Virus record (IMG/VR): IMGVR_UViG_3300033153_007725
Span: 1 to 43,234 of that record
Strand: one strand, 5' to 3'
Source of the DNA: a virus
Length of the DNA stretch: 43,234 nucleotides
Below the pieces are notes generated by a model. That model was not told the DNA's origin, searched no databases, and saw nothing but the letters and a program-made list of their open reading frames with translations. Shown piece after piece: positions 6,968 to 12,051 of this stretch; within the stretch, counting starts at the first letter, position 1, and each line of letters starts with the position of its first letter. Position numbers and translations under genes: made by a program.

Positions 6968-7162
6968 CTACTTCGGCTCCCCCCCGCCGGTTTGCAGATA
7001 GTGCGTGGCCGCTATGCCGAGCTGAACCCAGGCCGTGACCCTGAGCGCCAGCCGCCCGCCTTCCGGATCAGCGCCGAGAGTCTCGCAGATGTCGCGGAAC
7101 TCGTCGCTTTTCATGTCGGCGGGATAGAGAAGGACCTCTATGGGCTTTCCCACGCTAGGCAC
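6968..7162 (-). CDS. Hypothetical protein, 64 aa (GTG start)
   Basis: The frame extends upstream but the segment beyond 7162 lies inside the better-supported 7155-7457 gene, so a GTG overlapping that gene's stop is chosen; a second GTG at 7153 is possible. The product contains EVLLYPADMKSDEFRDICET and a C-terminal helix (WVQLGIAATHYLQTGG). No family recognised. Its stop is followed by leader copy 2. Confidence 0.55.
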   Translation of the reverse strand: MPSVGKPIEVLLYPADMKSDEFRDICETLGADPEGGRLALRVTAWVQLGIAATHYLQTGGGEPK

Positions 7163-7457
7163 CGGCTGCCCCGTACCGCTCAACCTCCGCCGCGCGCACC
7201 GCCGCGGCCCACGTCGCGCCAGTCCCCCGCGGGAAGAACTGCCCGCCGGATATGAGCCCGACCCAGCACCGGCCCGGCACCCAGTCCAGGGCAGCCGCCG
7301 CCCCGAACATCCCGCGCGCCGACTTGAGCGCCTGAGCAGGCAGCACGCCGCCTTTATGCTCCGCGCGATCCTTGAGCGCCTTGACCGGCTCCGGCCTGGA
7401 CTCCGCCACCGGGACGCTCCCGGCGAAGTGGGCAACCATATCCCCAAGGCTAGACAT
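7155..7457 (-). CDS. Hypothetical protein, 100 aa
   Basis: The ATG lies 8 bases inside the upstream gene, consistent with the operon style. Sequence is globular: an N-terminal helix (SLGDMVAHFAG), then KDRAEHKGGVLPAQALKSAR, and a GRCWVGLISGGQFFPRGTGA segment with aromatic and glycine residues. I do not recognise a family. It belongs to the DUF932 operon, so a plasmid-maintenance or anti-host role is possible but not shown. Confidence 0.6.
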   Translation of the reverse strand: MSSLGDMVAHFAGSVPVAESRPEPVKALKDRAEHKGGVLPAQALKSARGMFGAAAALDWVPGRCWVGLISGGQFFPRGTGATWAAAVRAAEVERYGAAGA

Positions 7458-7860
7458 TTGCCCCCCCGGCCTTATTGATGGCTTTCAGGCAGACCTGCTC
7501 CGCCCTATTCCCTTCCTTGAGCGCAAGCACGAGCGCCTGATAGTCGTCTGGCAGGTTGGATTCCGACAGCTTGCCGGACTCAACCAAGTCCGAAACGATA
7601 TCATGCAGCTTGCCCCAGCCATGCCGAGCAGCCCGGACGGCCCCAAGCAGGTCAGAGGCAGCCGCAGCCAAGACCTGCGCCGCAGCCTGCTTCATTGTCA
7701 GGACAGGATAGCAGAGCGCGCCACAATCCTTATCCGGGCATTGCCCGCTTGGGATGATCCCGCCCGGCTCAGTCCTGGCCCACATGGACGTCACCGGATC
7801 CAGCTTATCCTCACCCCAGTGAGCGCTGCAGCCGTCGCATTGTGTCAGCGGGTTTTTCAT
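7450..7860 (-). CDS. Hypothetical zinc-ribbon-like protein, 136 aa
   Basis: Start set at the ATG overlapping the upstream stop (ATGA, 7857-7860); nine further codons upstream are in frame but unneeded. Residues 8-50 carry CDGC and later CPDKDCGALC, a CxxC...CxxxxCxxxC pattern typical of a zinc ribbon. The C-terminal two thirds are helical (AAAQVLAAAASDLLGAVRAA, then GKLHDIVSDLVESGKL). Similar short zinc-ribbon proteins often accompany DUF932 genes on plasmids and phages. Function unknown. Confidence 0.65.
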   Translation of the reverse strand: MKNPLTQCDGCSAHWGEDKLDPVTSMWARTEPGGIIPSGQCPDKDCGALCYPVLTMKQAAAQVLAAAASDLLGAVRAARHGWGKLHDIVSDLVESGKLSESNLPDDYQALVLALKEGNRAEQVCLKAINKAGGANV

Positions 7861-7988
7861 CGGACCCGGGCCCAGACCCGCCGCCACACCACGCAGCGCC
7901 GAATCTTGTCATACGACGTATGGAAGGCGAACGCGCGCCCACCTTCCAGGCGGAGCACGCAGCGCCCGCCCCATTTTCGTATCTTCAT
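7857..7988 (-). CDS. Small basic protein behind leader hairpin, 43 aa
   Basis: A 43-codon frame too short for usual thresholds. It begins at the ATG immediately after leader hairpin copy 3 and ends in an ATGA overlap with the next gene, both strong signs of a real gene. The product is very basic with several tryptophans (MKIRKWGGRCVLRLEGGRAF, ending WRRVWARVR). It could bind nucleic acid. No recognised family. Confidence 0.6.
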   Translation of the reverse strand: MKIRKWGGRCVLRLEGGRAFAFHTSYDKIRRCVVWRRVWARVR

Positions 7989-8077
7989 AGCACCCCCAAG
8001 TGCTTGGCTTTCCCGGGAGATAGAGCTCCCGGCCCAGGGGAACGGACAGCAGCGCCCGCACCCCTGCGCCGAGCGCC
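7989..8077 (-). promoter_or_regulatory. Structured leader, copy 3
   Basis: Third copy: AGCACTTGGGGGTGCT at 7989-8004 ends at the ATG of the 43-aa gene. Upstream in the message is a CCGGGAG / CTCCCGG stem (7 bp), equivalent to the CCGGG stems of copies 1 and 2 but with different paired bases, and a GCGGGC-CTGCTG-TCCGT stretch. The stretch fills the whole gap between two genes. Confidence 0.8.
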
Positions 8078-8248
8078 CTAATTGCCGGAGCCGTCGGACA
8101 TATCGCCGGACCCGCAGCTATAGCAGGCTGCAGCGCGCCGAGTCTGTAGGGTTTCTGGATCCGTGCGCGTTCTGACGCTGAAGTAACGCATTGCGACGCA
8201 GGACCAGCACCAGCGCCACGCACGGCGAGCGGAATGGTTGCGTTTCAT
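8078..8248 (-). CDS. First gene of leftward operon, 56 aa
   Basis: A short frame that starts 3 bases after hairpin copy 4 and about 24 bases after the predicted transcription start. The N-terminus is basic and Trp-rich (MKRNHSARRAWRWCWSCVAM), the C-terminus has CYSCGSGD, so a C-x-x-C metal site may form. Supported mainly by its position behind the promoter and hairpin. No family recognised. Confidence 0.5.
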   Translation of the reverse strand: MKRNHSARRAWRWCWSCVAMRYFSVRTRTDPETLQTRRAAACYSCGSGDMSDGSGN

Positions 8249-8251
8249 ACG

Positions 8252-8267
8252 AGCACCCCCAAGTGCT
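8252..8267 (-). promoter_or_regulatory. Leader hairpin, copy 4 (promoter-proximal)
   Basis: AGCACTTGGGGGTGCT read leftward, identical to copies 1 and 3, from about +5 to +20 of the predicted transcript and 3 bases before the ATG. Here it lacks the CCGGG stem found in the three internal copies because the promoter takes its place. The loop TTGGGG with following G would be the only ribosome site. Confidence 0.8.
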
Positions 8268-8278
8268 TTGATCCACTC

Positions 8279-8306
8279 ATTATACTCAGGTTTCCCCGGA
8301 TTGCAA
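8279..8306 (-). promoter_or_regulatory. Leftward sigma70-type promoter
   Basis: Read on the - strand: TTGCAA (8306-8301), a 16-base spacer, and a perfect TATAAT (8284-8279). The predicted start is near 8272, just before the leader hairpin. It would drive the whole leftward DUF932 operon. The + strand of the same site also contains TATACT (8281-8286), but without a matching -35. Confidence 0.75.
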
Positions 8307-8562
8307 GGCCCAAAAAGTACCTAGAACAATCGCCCGGAGAGTGTCCCAACCTGGAACTGAGTCAAAGGGCCCACGCGCGCGCCGCCAGCCTTCCGGCCCG
8401 GATCTCCGCGAGCCCCCCGCCATCCCGGCCCGCAGCCAGCCCCGGCCAGAGCCCCGGAGCCCAGCCCGCAGCCCTAGCGCCCCGCCACGATCCGGCCCGC
8501 CAGCGATGCCCAGCCCCCGCGAACCCCCCGGCCCCGCTCAGCCCATCCTCAGCCCCCAGGCA
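8307..8562. other. Non-coding, strongly C-rich divergent region
   Basis: No convincing gene between the two divergent promoters. The + strand is very C-rich with few T. At about 8514-8543 the - strand shows four or more runs of G (GGGG, GGGG, GGGGGG, GGGGG) separated by 2-6 bases, a G-quadruplex pattern. An open frame runs through in the direction of the nuclease gene, but its Pro/Arg/Ala-rich translation simply reflects base composition. Confidence 0.6.
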
Positions 8563-8571
8563 TGGTATACT
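8563..8571 (+). promoter_or_regulatory. Extended -10 promoter (TGGTATACT)
   Basis: TG-N-TATACT is an extended -10 element; the expected -35 position (8543-8548, CCATCC) is poor. The 12-base string TGGTATACTCTG recurs at the promoter at 9468. The downstream gene has a GGAGG site at 8581-8585. Confidence 0.55.
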
Positions 8572-8589
8572 CTGAGCAGCGGAGGCATA

Positions 8590-8901
8590 ATGTCCAAGTT
8601 CAGAACCAAGAACAAGCACGAGATCAAGGTGAAGGCGCAGCTTGACGCCGCGGGCTGGCAGGTCCTCAAGAGAGGCTGGCCCGACTTCCTGGCCATCCGG
8701 GGAGATGAGGTCCGCCTGATCGAAGTCAAGAGCCGCGACCCGAACGCCCACCTAAAGCCCGATCAGCTCGCCATGGCTCACGCCCTGCTCAAAGCAGGCG
8801 TAACCGTTGAGCTCGCCCACGGCACCCTGGAGGACTGTTCAGACTTTAGAGACTCCCTCATTCCCAGCGGAAAGAAGGCAGGGGAACCTACGGAGGGGTA
8901 A
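8590..8901 (+). CDS. VRR-NUC domain nuclease, 103 aa
   Basis: Stand-alone VRR-NUC-type PD-(D/E)XK nuclease of typical length. Visible active-site elements: E11 (KHEIKVK), G29-x-PD32 (RGWPDFLAI) and E45-V-K47 (VRLIEVKSR), followed by KPDQLAMAHALLKAG, the usual helix after the core. Such proteins act as structure-specific nucleases, for example on Holliday junctions or flaps. The start is fixed by GGAGG at 8581 and the nearby -10; a long in-frame extension to 8341 is composition-driven. It faces away from the leftward operon. Confidence 0.9.
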   Translation: MSKFRTKNKHEIKVKAQLDAAGWQVLKRGWPDFLAIRGDEVRLIEVKSRDPNAHLKPDQLAMAHALLKAGVTVELAHGTLEDCSDFRDSLIPSGKKAGEPTEG

Positions 8902-9447
8902 GGTAGTATCTTATAGTAACGGATTGAGATGAGTGTATAGGATAGCCCTTCAGGCAGGTAGTCAGGCAGGCCAGCAGGCACCGGAGAGCAGGACGCGTCC
9001 GGGACGCAGGCAGCAGGGCAGGGACGCAGGTGGCCAGAGATGCAGGGATGGGACAGAGAGCAGCGGATAAGACCTTGACCCTGAGAGCCCGAGCCCCTGA
9101 AATAACCTGATAGCGCGCCGGATCAATACCCCGCAGGGGGGGCTGGCCGGGGGAATGTCGTAGAACGGTAGTTAGACGACACGGCGCAGCGGGCCTATCC
9201 GGCCGAGTTGGGGACAATTCGATCCCGATTAGAAAACGTGGGGCCCCCACCCCCCCTGTCCCGTGCCTCTAATCAAGTCAGGTCCAGAACTTTGTGTAGT
9301 TTTTTTCTACCCCCTCTCCACCTGATACACTTTTGCCAATCCCCACCATCCTTTTTCACATATACCCATGCCGTCCATTCGTGCCCAAGCCGTTGCCCCT
9401 GAGATCTGATACCCCTAAAAAATACCGGCGTGTGATTGCCCCCCCCC
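8902..9447. other. Non-coding stretch with repeats and hairpins
   Basis: I see no convincing gene. It contains a CAGG-rich block (8946-9035), a GGACGCGTCC palindrome (8991-9000), an inverted repeat TGTCGT / ACGACA (9156-9161 and 9176-9181), a near-palindrome GTGGGGCCCCCAC (about 9238-9250) and a T-loop hairpin GTAG-TTTTTTT-CTAC (about 9296-9310). The 3' part is pyrimidine-rich on the + strand. A - strand frame ending at 9273 has a protein-like C-terminus but no plausible start. Confidence 0.55.
8936..9077. repeat. Degenerate duplicated non-coding element, copy A
   Basis: Shares, in the same order and with similar spacing, CTTCAGGCAG (8948-8957), GGACGCAGGCAGCA (9002-9015) and AAGACCTTG (9069-9077) with copy B at 39893-40033. 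It begins near a GTATA motif in both copies. The similarity between these anchors is low, so this is an old duplication or a conserved functional site. Confidence 0.5.
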
Positions 9448-9476
9448 TTGCGCTGCGCACCCCCCGCTGGTATACT
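9448..9476 (+). promoter_or_regulatory. sigma70-type promoter
   Basis: TTGCGC (9448-9453), 17-base spacer, TATACT (9471-9476) with a TG-like GCTGG before the -10. The spacer closely resembles that of the promoter at 9607 (GCTGCGC, then a run of C, then CTGGTATA). Predicted transcription start about 9483. Confidence 0.7.
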
Positions 9477-9482
9477 CTGCGT

Positions 9483-9580
9483 GGATGCTGTGCCGTAGCG
9501 CGAATTCTCAGGACGCCGGGTTAAGTCCCGGAAATCCAGGCAAGGCGTGGCCTGCTCCGGCTTTTGCCGGTATCGTCTAA
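9483..9580 (+). ncRNA. Short structured RNA or 31-aa leader peptide
   Basis: The transcript from the 9448 promoter would fold into CCGGG-TTAAGT-CCCGG (9516-9531) and CCGGC-TTTT-GCCGG (9557-9570). There is no T-run, so it probably reads on into the gene at 9642. An ATG at 9485, two bases after the predicted start, opens a 31-codon frame ending at 9580 (MLCRSANSQDAGLS...). It could therefore be a leaderless peptide gene instead of an RNA; I cannot decide. Confidence 0.4.
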
Positions 9581-9606
9581 ATCGGCACGGCTTCCAATCC
9601 AACCCC

Positions 9607-9635
9607 TTGCGCGCGCTGCGCCCCCCTGGTATAAT
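9607..9635 (+). promoter_or_regulatory. Strong sigma70-type promoter giving a leaderless message
   Basis: TTGCGC (9607-9612), exactly 17 bases, TATAAT (9630-9635) preceded by CTGG. The ATG of the next gene is at 9642, seven bases after the -10, which is where transcription normally starts. No ribosome site can fit. Confidence 0.8.
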
Positions 9636-9641
9636 CCGGCA

Positions 9642-9899
9642 ATGAGCTTCCGCTCCGACATGAAGGCCCTTGGCGCGCTGGTTGGCGACTTCTGGGATTC
9701 GCTGAAAGAGGTCATGTACGGCTACGCGATGCTGGGCTGCCTGCGGGCGATGCTGATCTATCCCTGCGGCCCTGGCTTCAAGACCTTCGTGCGGGGCGCG
9801 ACCTGGCTTTTCGGCAAGCTGGCGGATCGGGCCGCGGCTCTCGAGGCGCGCGAGGCGCTGCTGGCCGAAGCCCGCGGTGATGAAGGCACACCCCCTTGA
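9642..9899 (+). CDS. Hypothetical protein, 85 aa (leaderless)
   Basis: The start is dictated by the promoter: the ATG coincides with the predicted +1. The protein has an amphipathic N-terminus, a central moderately hydrophobic segment (YGYAMLGCLRAMLIYPCG, about residues 26-43), and a helical, Ala/Glu-rich end (ADRAAALEAREALLAEARGD). It may associate with membranes. Family not recognised. Its 3' end overlaps the -35 of the next promoter. Confidence 0.6.
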   Translation: MSFRSDMKALGALVGDFWDSLKEVMYGYAMLGCLRAMLIYPCGPGFKTFVRGATWLFGKLADRAAALEAREALLAEARGDEGTPP

Positions 9900-9924
9900 C
9901 GCCGGCCCAGTCCTAGGCTATACT
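9896..9924 (+). promoter_or_regulatory. Strong sigma70-type promoter (leaderless), GGTCCAGGGCA downstream
   Basis: TTGACG (9896-9901), 17-base spacer containing CCTAGG, TATACT (9919-9924). ATG at 9931 falls on the predicted start. Immediately downstream is GGTCCAGGGCA, which also follows the promoter at 35338; the upstream CCCCCTTGAC is shared too. Confidence 0.82.
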
Positions 9925-9930
9925 CTCCGC

Positions 9931-10326
9931 ATGGTCCAGGGCACCCACGAATTATCGCTGCTCCAATCCGATTCCGATACGCGCGGAATAAGCGCCACGG
10001 CTAAGCAGAAAGCATTCGTTCCTCCCAAGCGCTTTTTCCCGTACACCGAGAAGGGGATCATTCGCAAGCTGCGCAAGGCCGGCTTCCGGCATTATCCGAC
10101 GCGGGCCGCCTGGTGCTTCGAATCTCTGCTCTTCATCATCATATTCCCGGATCAGATCGTAGCGGAGAACGTCGGCCGCACAGAGCTCGAACTGACGATG
10201 TACCGGCTCGACAAAAAGGCGATGCACGAGTCCCTGCAATTCCGCTACGATGATGGCCTGCAGCGTCTATTCTCCGAAGTGTCCAAAGATGGCCACTGGG
10301 AGAGCAGGCAGTTGCCTGTCGTATGA
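9931..10326 (+). CDS. Hypothetical protein, 131 aa (leaderless)
   Basis: Start chosen at the ATG on the predicted +1 of the 9896 promoter rather than the longer frame. The product has a basic N-terminal half (KQKAFVPPKRFFPYTEKGII, KLRKAGFRHYPTRAA), a short hydrophobic stretch (SLLFIIIFP) too short for a sure membrane helix, and a charged C-terminus. No family recognised. It overlaps the following zinc-ribbon gene by ATGA. Confidence 0.65.
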   Translation: MVQGTHELSLLQSDSDTRGISATAKQKAFVPPKRFFPYTEKGIIRKLRKAGFRHYPTRAAWCFESLLFIIIFPDQIVAENVGRTELELTMYRLDKKAMHESLQFRYDDGLQRLFSEVSKDGHWESRQLPVV

Positions 10327-10505
10327 CCTGCCCCACCTGCAACGCCGAGATCCCGAAGGGCTACGGGCCGTGCGGCCGGTGCGGAGAGACGCCGGTCATG
10401 ACGATCAATCTCAGCCAAACAATTTCGAGCGCCGACCGCGGGAACCTGAAAGACCATATCGCCGCCCACATGGAAATGCTGGGCTTCACGGAGAAACCCG
10501 AATGA
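10323..10505 (+). CDS. Small zinc-ribbon protein, 60 aa
   Basis: The N-terminus is a textbook short zinc ribbon: CPTCNAEIPKGYGPCGRCGE, with CxxC at residues 3-6 and again at about 17-20. The remainder (TINLSQTISSADRGNLKDHI) looks like a short domain of beta then helix. It is bracketed by ATGA overlaps with both neighbours, so it is surely translated in the operon. Role unknown; possibly protein- or nucleic-acid-binding. Confidence 0.75.
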   Translation: MTCPTCNAEIPKGYGPCGRCGETPVMTINLSQTISSADRGNLKDHIAAHMEMLGFTEKPE

Positions 10506-10885
10506 GAAAGCACGCCGTCCCGATTCTACTGGCCCTGGCCTACGCCCTGTGCGTGAGCCTGGGCATGGCCGTGGCCGGAAGCCTTGGCACGAATGCAGAT
10601 ATGGTGCTGGAAGAGCGCGAGTGCATGATCGGAGAAATCCCTCCATGCCTGCAGGGCCAGGTGGGTGAGTACCACCAGGCTCCGTTCATGGGTGACTCTC
10701 AGATCACGCTACTGCCCTGCACCCCGGAGACGTGCCCATATGCCGATTGGGCCGATCCGATGCCGCGGATCACGCCGGAGCCCTACGTCTGCGATTGGGC
10801 GCCGACAGACTGGTGGGCTGGATCCGACCGGATAGAGATCGGCTTCTGCAACGATGGGAGGGTGCGATGGCGCACGGAGCAGTAA
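10502..10885 (+). CDS. Exported Cys-rich protein, 127 aa
   Basis: Start at the ATG overlapping the zinc-ribbon stop. The N-terminus is a Sec signal: two basic residues, then a hydrophobic core (AVPILLALAYALCVSLGMAV) and a small-residue cleavage region (AVAGS, about residue 26). The mature part of about 100 residues has seven cysteines (ECMIGEIPPC, LLPCTPETCPY, VCDWAPTDWW, FCNDGR), suggesting disulfides in the periplasm. A secreted phage protein in an early-type operon could alter the cell surface. No family recognised. Confidence 0.7.
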   Translation: MRKHAVPILLALAYALCVSLGMAVAGSLGTNADMVLEERECMIGEIPPCLQGQVGEYHQAPFMGDSQITLLPCTPETCPYADWADPMPRITPEPYVCDWAPTDWWAGSDRIEIGFCNDGRVRWRTEQ

Positions 10886-11094
10886 GGCCGCGGCCGCAGT
10901 TAGAATTCCAGCGGCTTCCGAAGCCGGAGCGCGTCAAGCTGATCGAGCGCGTCCACCGGAACTTCCTGCGCTGGCCGACATTCCCCTACGCCATGATGCA
11001 CGCCAAGGCCACGGACAACCGCACCATCCGGCTGCGCCGCTTCCCATTCGGCCGCGTGGAGACTTGGGCGATCGAGCTCTGGGAGCCGGCTTGA
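10867..11094 (+). CDS. Hypothetical basic protein, 75 aa
   Basis: Start at 10867, preceded by GGGAGG; it overlaps the end of the exported-protein gene by 19 bases. The product is basic and rich in Arg and Pro (PRPQLEFQRLPKPERVKLIE), with a Trp/Phe-containing C-terminal half (RRFPFGRVETWAIELWEP) that looks like beta strands. No recognised family. Stop and next start share TGATG. Confidence 0.6.
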   Translation: MAHGAVRPRPQLEFQRLPKPERVKLIERVHRNFLRWPTFPYAMMHAKATDNRTIRLRRFPFGRVETWAIELWEPA

Positions 11095-11417
11095 TGAAAT
11101 ACTGCCGGCGCTGCATCGAGCTGAAGACCGGCCTTGTCCGGGACCACGACAAGCTGGACCTTCGCCGCGGCAGGAGGCGCCACCTGATCACGCGGAGCAC
11201 CGGGAACCAGCACGGTTATCGGCTGCACTCCTACTGCGGCGTGCGTACCGGCATCCAGCGCACGGCCTGGCAAATGTCGAAGCTGATACAGGCCACATAC
11301 CGTGGGCCGCTGCTGAAGGCGCTGAATGCAAAGATGCCCCAAAGTATGCTCGACAGAATTGCGCGCCCACCGATCGTGCGCGATAGGGGCTTGACACCAG
11401 CAGATCCCCTGGTGTAG
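11094..11417 (+). CDS. Hypothetical basic Cys-containing protein, 107 aa
   Basis: Start at the TGATG overlap. The N-terminus has CRRC (residues 4-7), with a further Cys at about residue 48 in LHSYCGVRTG. The protein is Arg/Lys-rich throughout (DLRRGRRRHLITRSTGNQHG), suggesting nucleic-acid binding. Its last codons overlap the promoter at 11391, so transcription for the next gene starts afresh. Confidence 0.6.
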   Translation: MKYCRRCIELKTGLVRDHDKLDLRRGRRRHLITRSTGNQHGYRLHSYCGVRTGIQRTAWQMSKLIQATYRGPLLKALNAKMPQSMLDRIARPPIVRDRGLTPADPLV

Positions 11418-11420
11418 AAT
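11391..11420 (+). promoter_or_regulatory. sigma70-type promoter (near-leaderless)
   Basis: Consensus TTGACA (11391-11396), 18-base spacer bearing the inverted repeat CCAG...CTGG, TAGAAT (11415-11420). The ATG at 11428 is eight bases after the -10, leaving a leader of at most one base. Confidence 0.75.
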
Positions 11421-11427
11421 CTCACCC

Positions 11428-11769
11428 ATGAGCGACTCACCCCCCAAGAGCGACACACCCAACGAAACGACAGCAGAGGGGGGGCCGGGCCCGCAGAGTC
11501 CGTCGGGACCTCCGGCCGATTTACTGAAGTGCGATCCGCGGGACTACGGCTTCCAGGTCACGACCAACGAGAAAGGCGAATTGGTCTGGCTGCGCCCCTT
11601 CGTGGTGCTGGACAAAGCCTCCGGCGATCGACTCACCCATGACGTTGTGCTGGACATCCTGGAAACGAAGGCCGTCAACGTGCTGCAGAGCGTGATCGAG
11701 CAGCGGCGCAATATCCAGGACAAGATGAAGGCGGCGCTTGTGGCCGACGCCGCGGGGAAGATCCAGTGA
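11428..11769 (+). CDS. Hypothetical protein, 113 aa (leaderless)
   Basis: Residues 1-30 are a disordered Pro/Ser/Gly-rich arm (SDSPPKSDTPNETTAEGGPG). The rest is a compact alpha-beta domain: KCDPRDYGFQVTTNEKGELV, LRPFVVLDKASGDRLTHDVV and a long helix (NVLQSVIEQRRNIQDKMKAA). Acidic overall. No family recognised. Expressed directly from the 11391 promoter, it is the first gene of a two-gene unit with the membrane peptide that follows. Confidence 0.65.
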   Translation: MSDSPPKSDTPNETTAEGGPGPQSPSGPPADLLKCDPRDYGFQVTTNEKGELVWLRPFVVLDKASGDRLTHDVVLDILETKAVNVLQSVIEQRRNIQDKMKAALVADAAGKIQ

Positions 11770-11840
11770 AAACCATGGTCTATTTCGGGCTCTGGGGCTT
11801 CATCGTTTTGGTCGTCGTTCTCGGCTTCAAGCCGTTGTAA
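11766..11840 (+). CDS. 24-aa single-pass membrane peptide
   Basis: A GTG overlaps the stop of the previous gene (GTGA), or an in-frame ATG at 11775 is used. The peptide is one hydrophobic helix (MVYFGLWGFIVLVVVLGF) with a short basic end (KPL). It ends two bases before the next promoter. Too short for routine calling; kept because of coupling and clear membrane character. Confidence 0.45.
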   Translation: MKTMVYFGLWGFIVLVVVLGFKPL

Positions 11841-11841
11841 G

Positions 11842-11870
11842 TTGCGTCAAAAGCAAGACTCTGTTATACT
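11842..11870 (+). promoter_or_regulatory. sigma70-type promoter for a short RNA
   Basis: TTGCGT (11842-11847), 17-base spacer, TATACT (11865-11870); predicted start about 11877. No start codon follows closely; instead a terminator hairpin comes within 55 bases. Confidence 0.7.
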
Positions 11871-11876
11871 CATAGC

Positions 11877-11931
11877 GCGCGCAGGACCCCTGGCAGGGCG
11901 GAAAGGAGCGACCGCTTGGCCAGCTTTTTTT
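11877..11931 (+). ncRNA. Short RNA ending in a terminator hairpin
   Basis: From the predicted start, a hairpin forms: CTGGC (11890-11894) pairs with GCCAG (11919-11923) and GGGCGG (11896-11901) with CCGCTT (11912-11917, two G-T pairs), followed by CTTTTTTT (11924-11931). The loop shows AAAGGAG. CCCCTGGCAG (about 11887-11896) can instead pair with CTGCCAGGGG (about 11967-11976) downstream, so read-through RNA could refold. Either a small RNA or an attenuator controlling the late genes. Confidence 0.55.
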
Positions 11932-11996
11932 ATACTCAGATTTGGGTAGGCCCCAAAAACCTGTCTCTGCCAGGGGACAGAACGCGCAGCCGGACA

Positions 11997-12034
11997 GCCC
12001 CCCGGACCTTGAACACCCGGGGGGCCATCTTTTT
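11997..12034 (+). terminator. Rho-independent terminator
   Basis: GCCCCCCGG (11997-12005) pairs perfectly with CCGGGGGGC (12017-12025), then CATCTTTTT. It stands just before the packaging genes, whose first ribosome site (GGGCGGAGG) follows. With the hairpin at 11890 it makes two terminators in 150 bases, suggesting late expression depends on anti-termination or on a start not recognised here. Confidence 0.8.
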
Positions 12035-12051
12035 GCAGGGCGGAGGCTGAC

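Noticed and set aside
8341-8589. N-terminal extension of the VRR-NUC gene
   Set aside because: The extension is Pro/Arg/Ala-rich because of C-rich DNA, lacks a ribosome site, and a -10 element plus GGAGG lie right before the ATG at 8590.
8946-9035. CAGG-rich block as a CRISPR or tandem repeat array
   Set aside because: CAGG units are irregularly spaced (4-20 bases) without a constant repeat and spacer length.
9518-9530. GGGTTAAGTCCCG, a 13-base match to a conserved 16S rRNA segment
   Set aside because: The match stops at once on both sides (the rRNA continues CAACGAGCGC). It forms a short local hairpin and is most likely coincidence.
9273-9602. Leftward 109-codon frame with a protein-like C-terminus (HEWTAWVYVKKDGGDWQKCI)
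   Set aside because: No suitable start or ribosome site near the plausible part, and the N-terminal part crosses two promoters on the other strand. Could be a gene remnant; not supportable.
9483-9640. Possible tRNA between two promoters (T-arm-like CCGGG-loop-CCCGG)
   Set aside because: The loop has six bases and no TTC, and no acceptor, D-arm or anticodon arm can be placed around it.
11931-11936. Second TATACT just after the first terminator
   Set aside because: No -35 at the correct distance (GCGACC) and the T-run of the terminator overlaps it.
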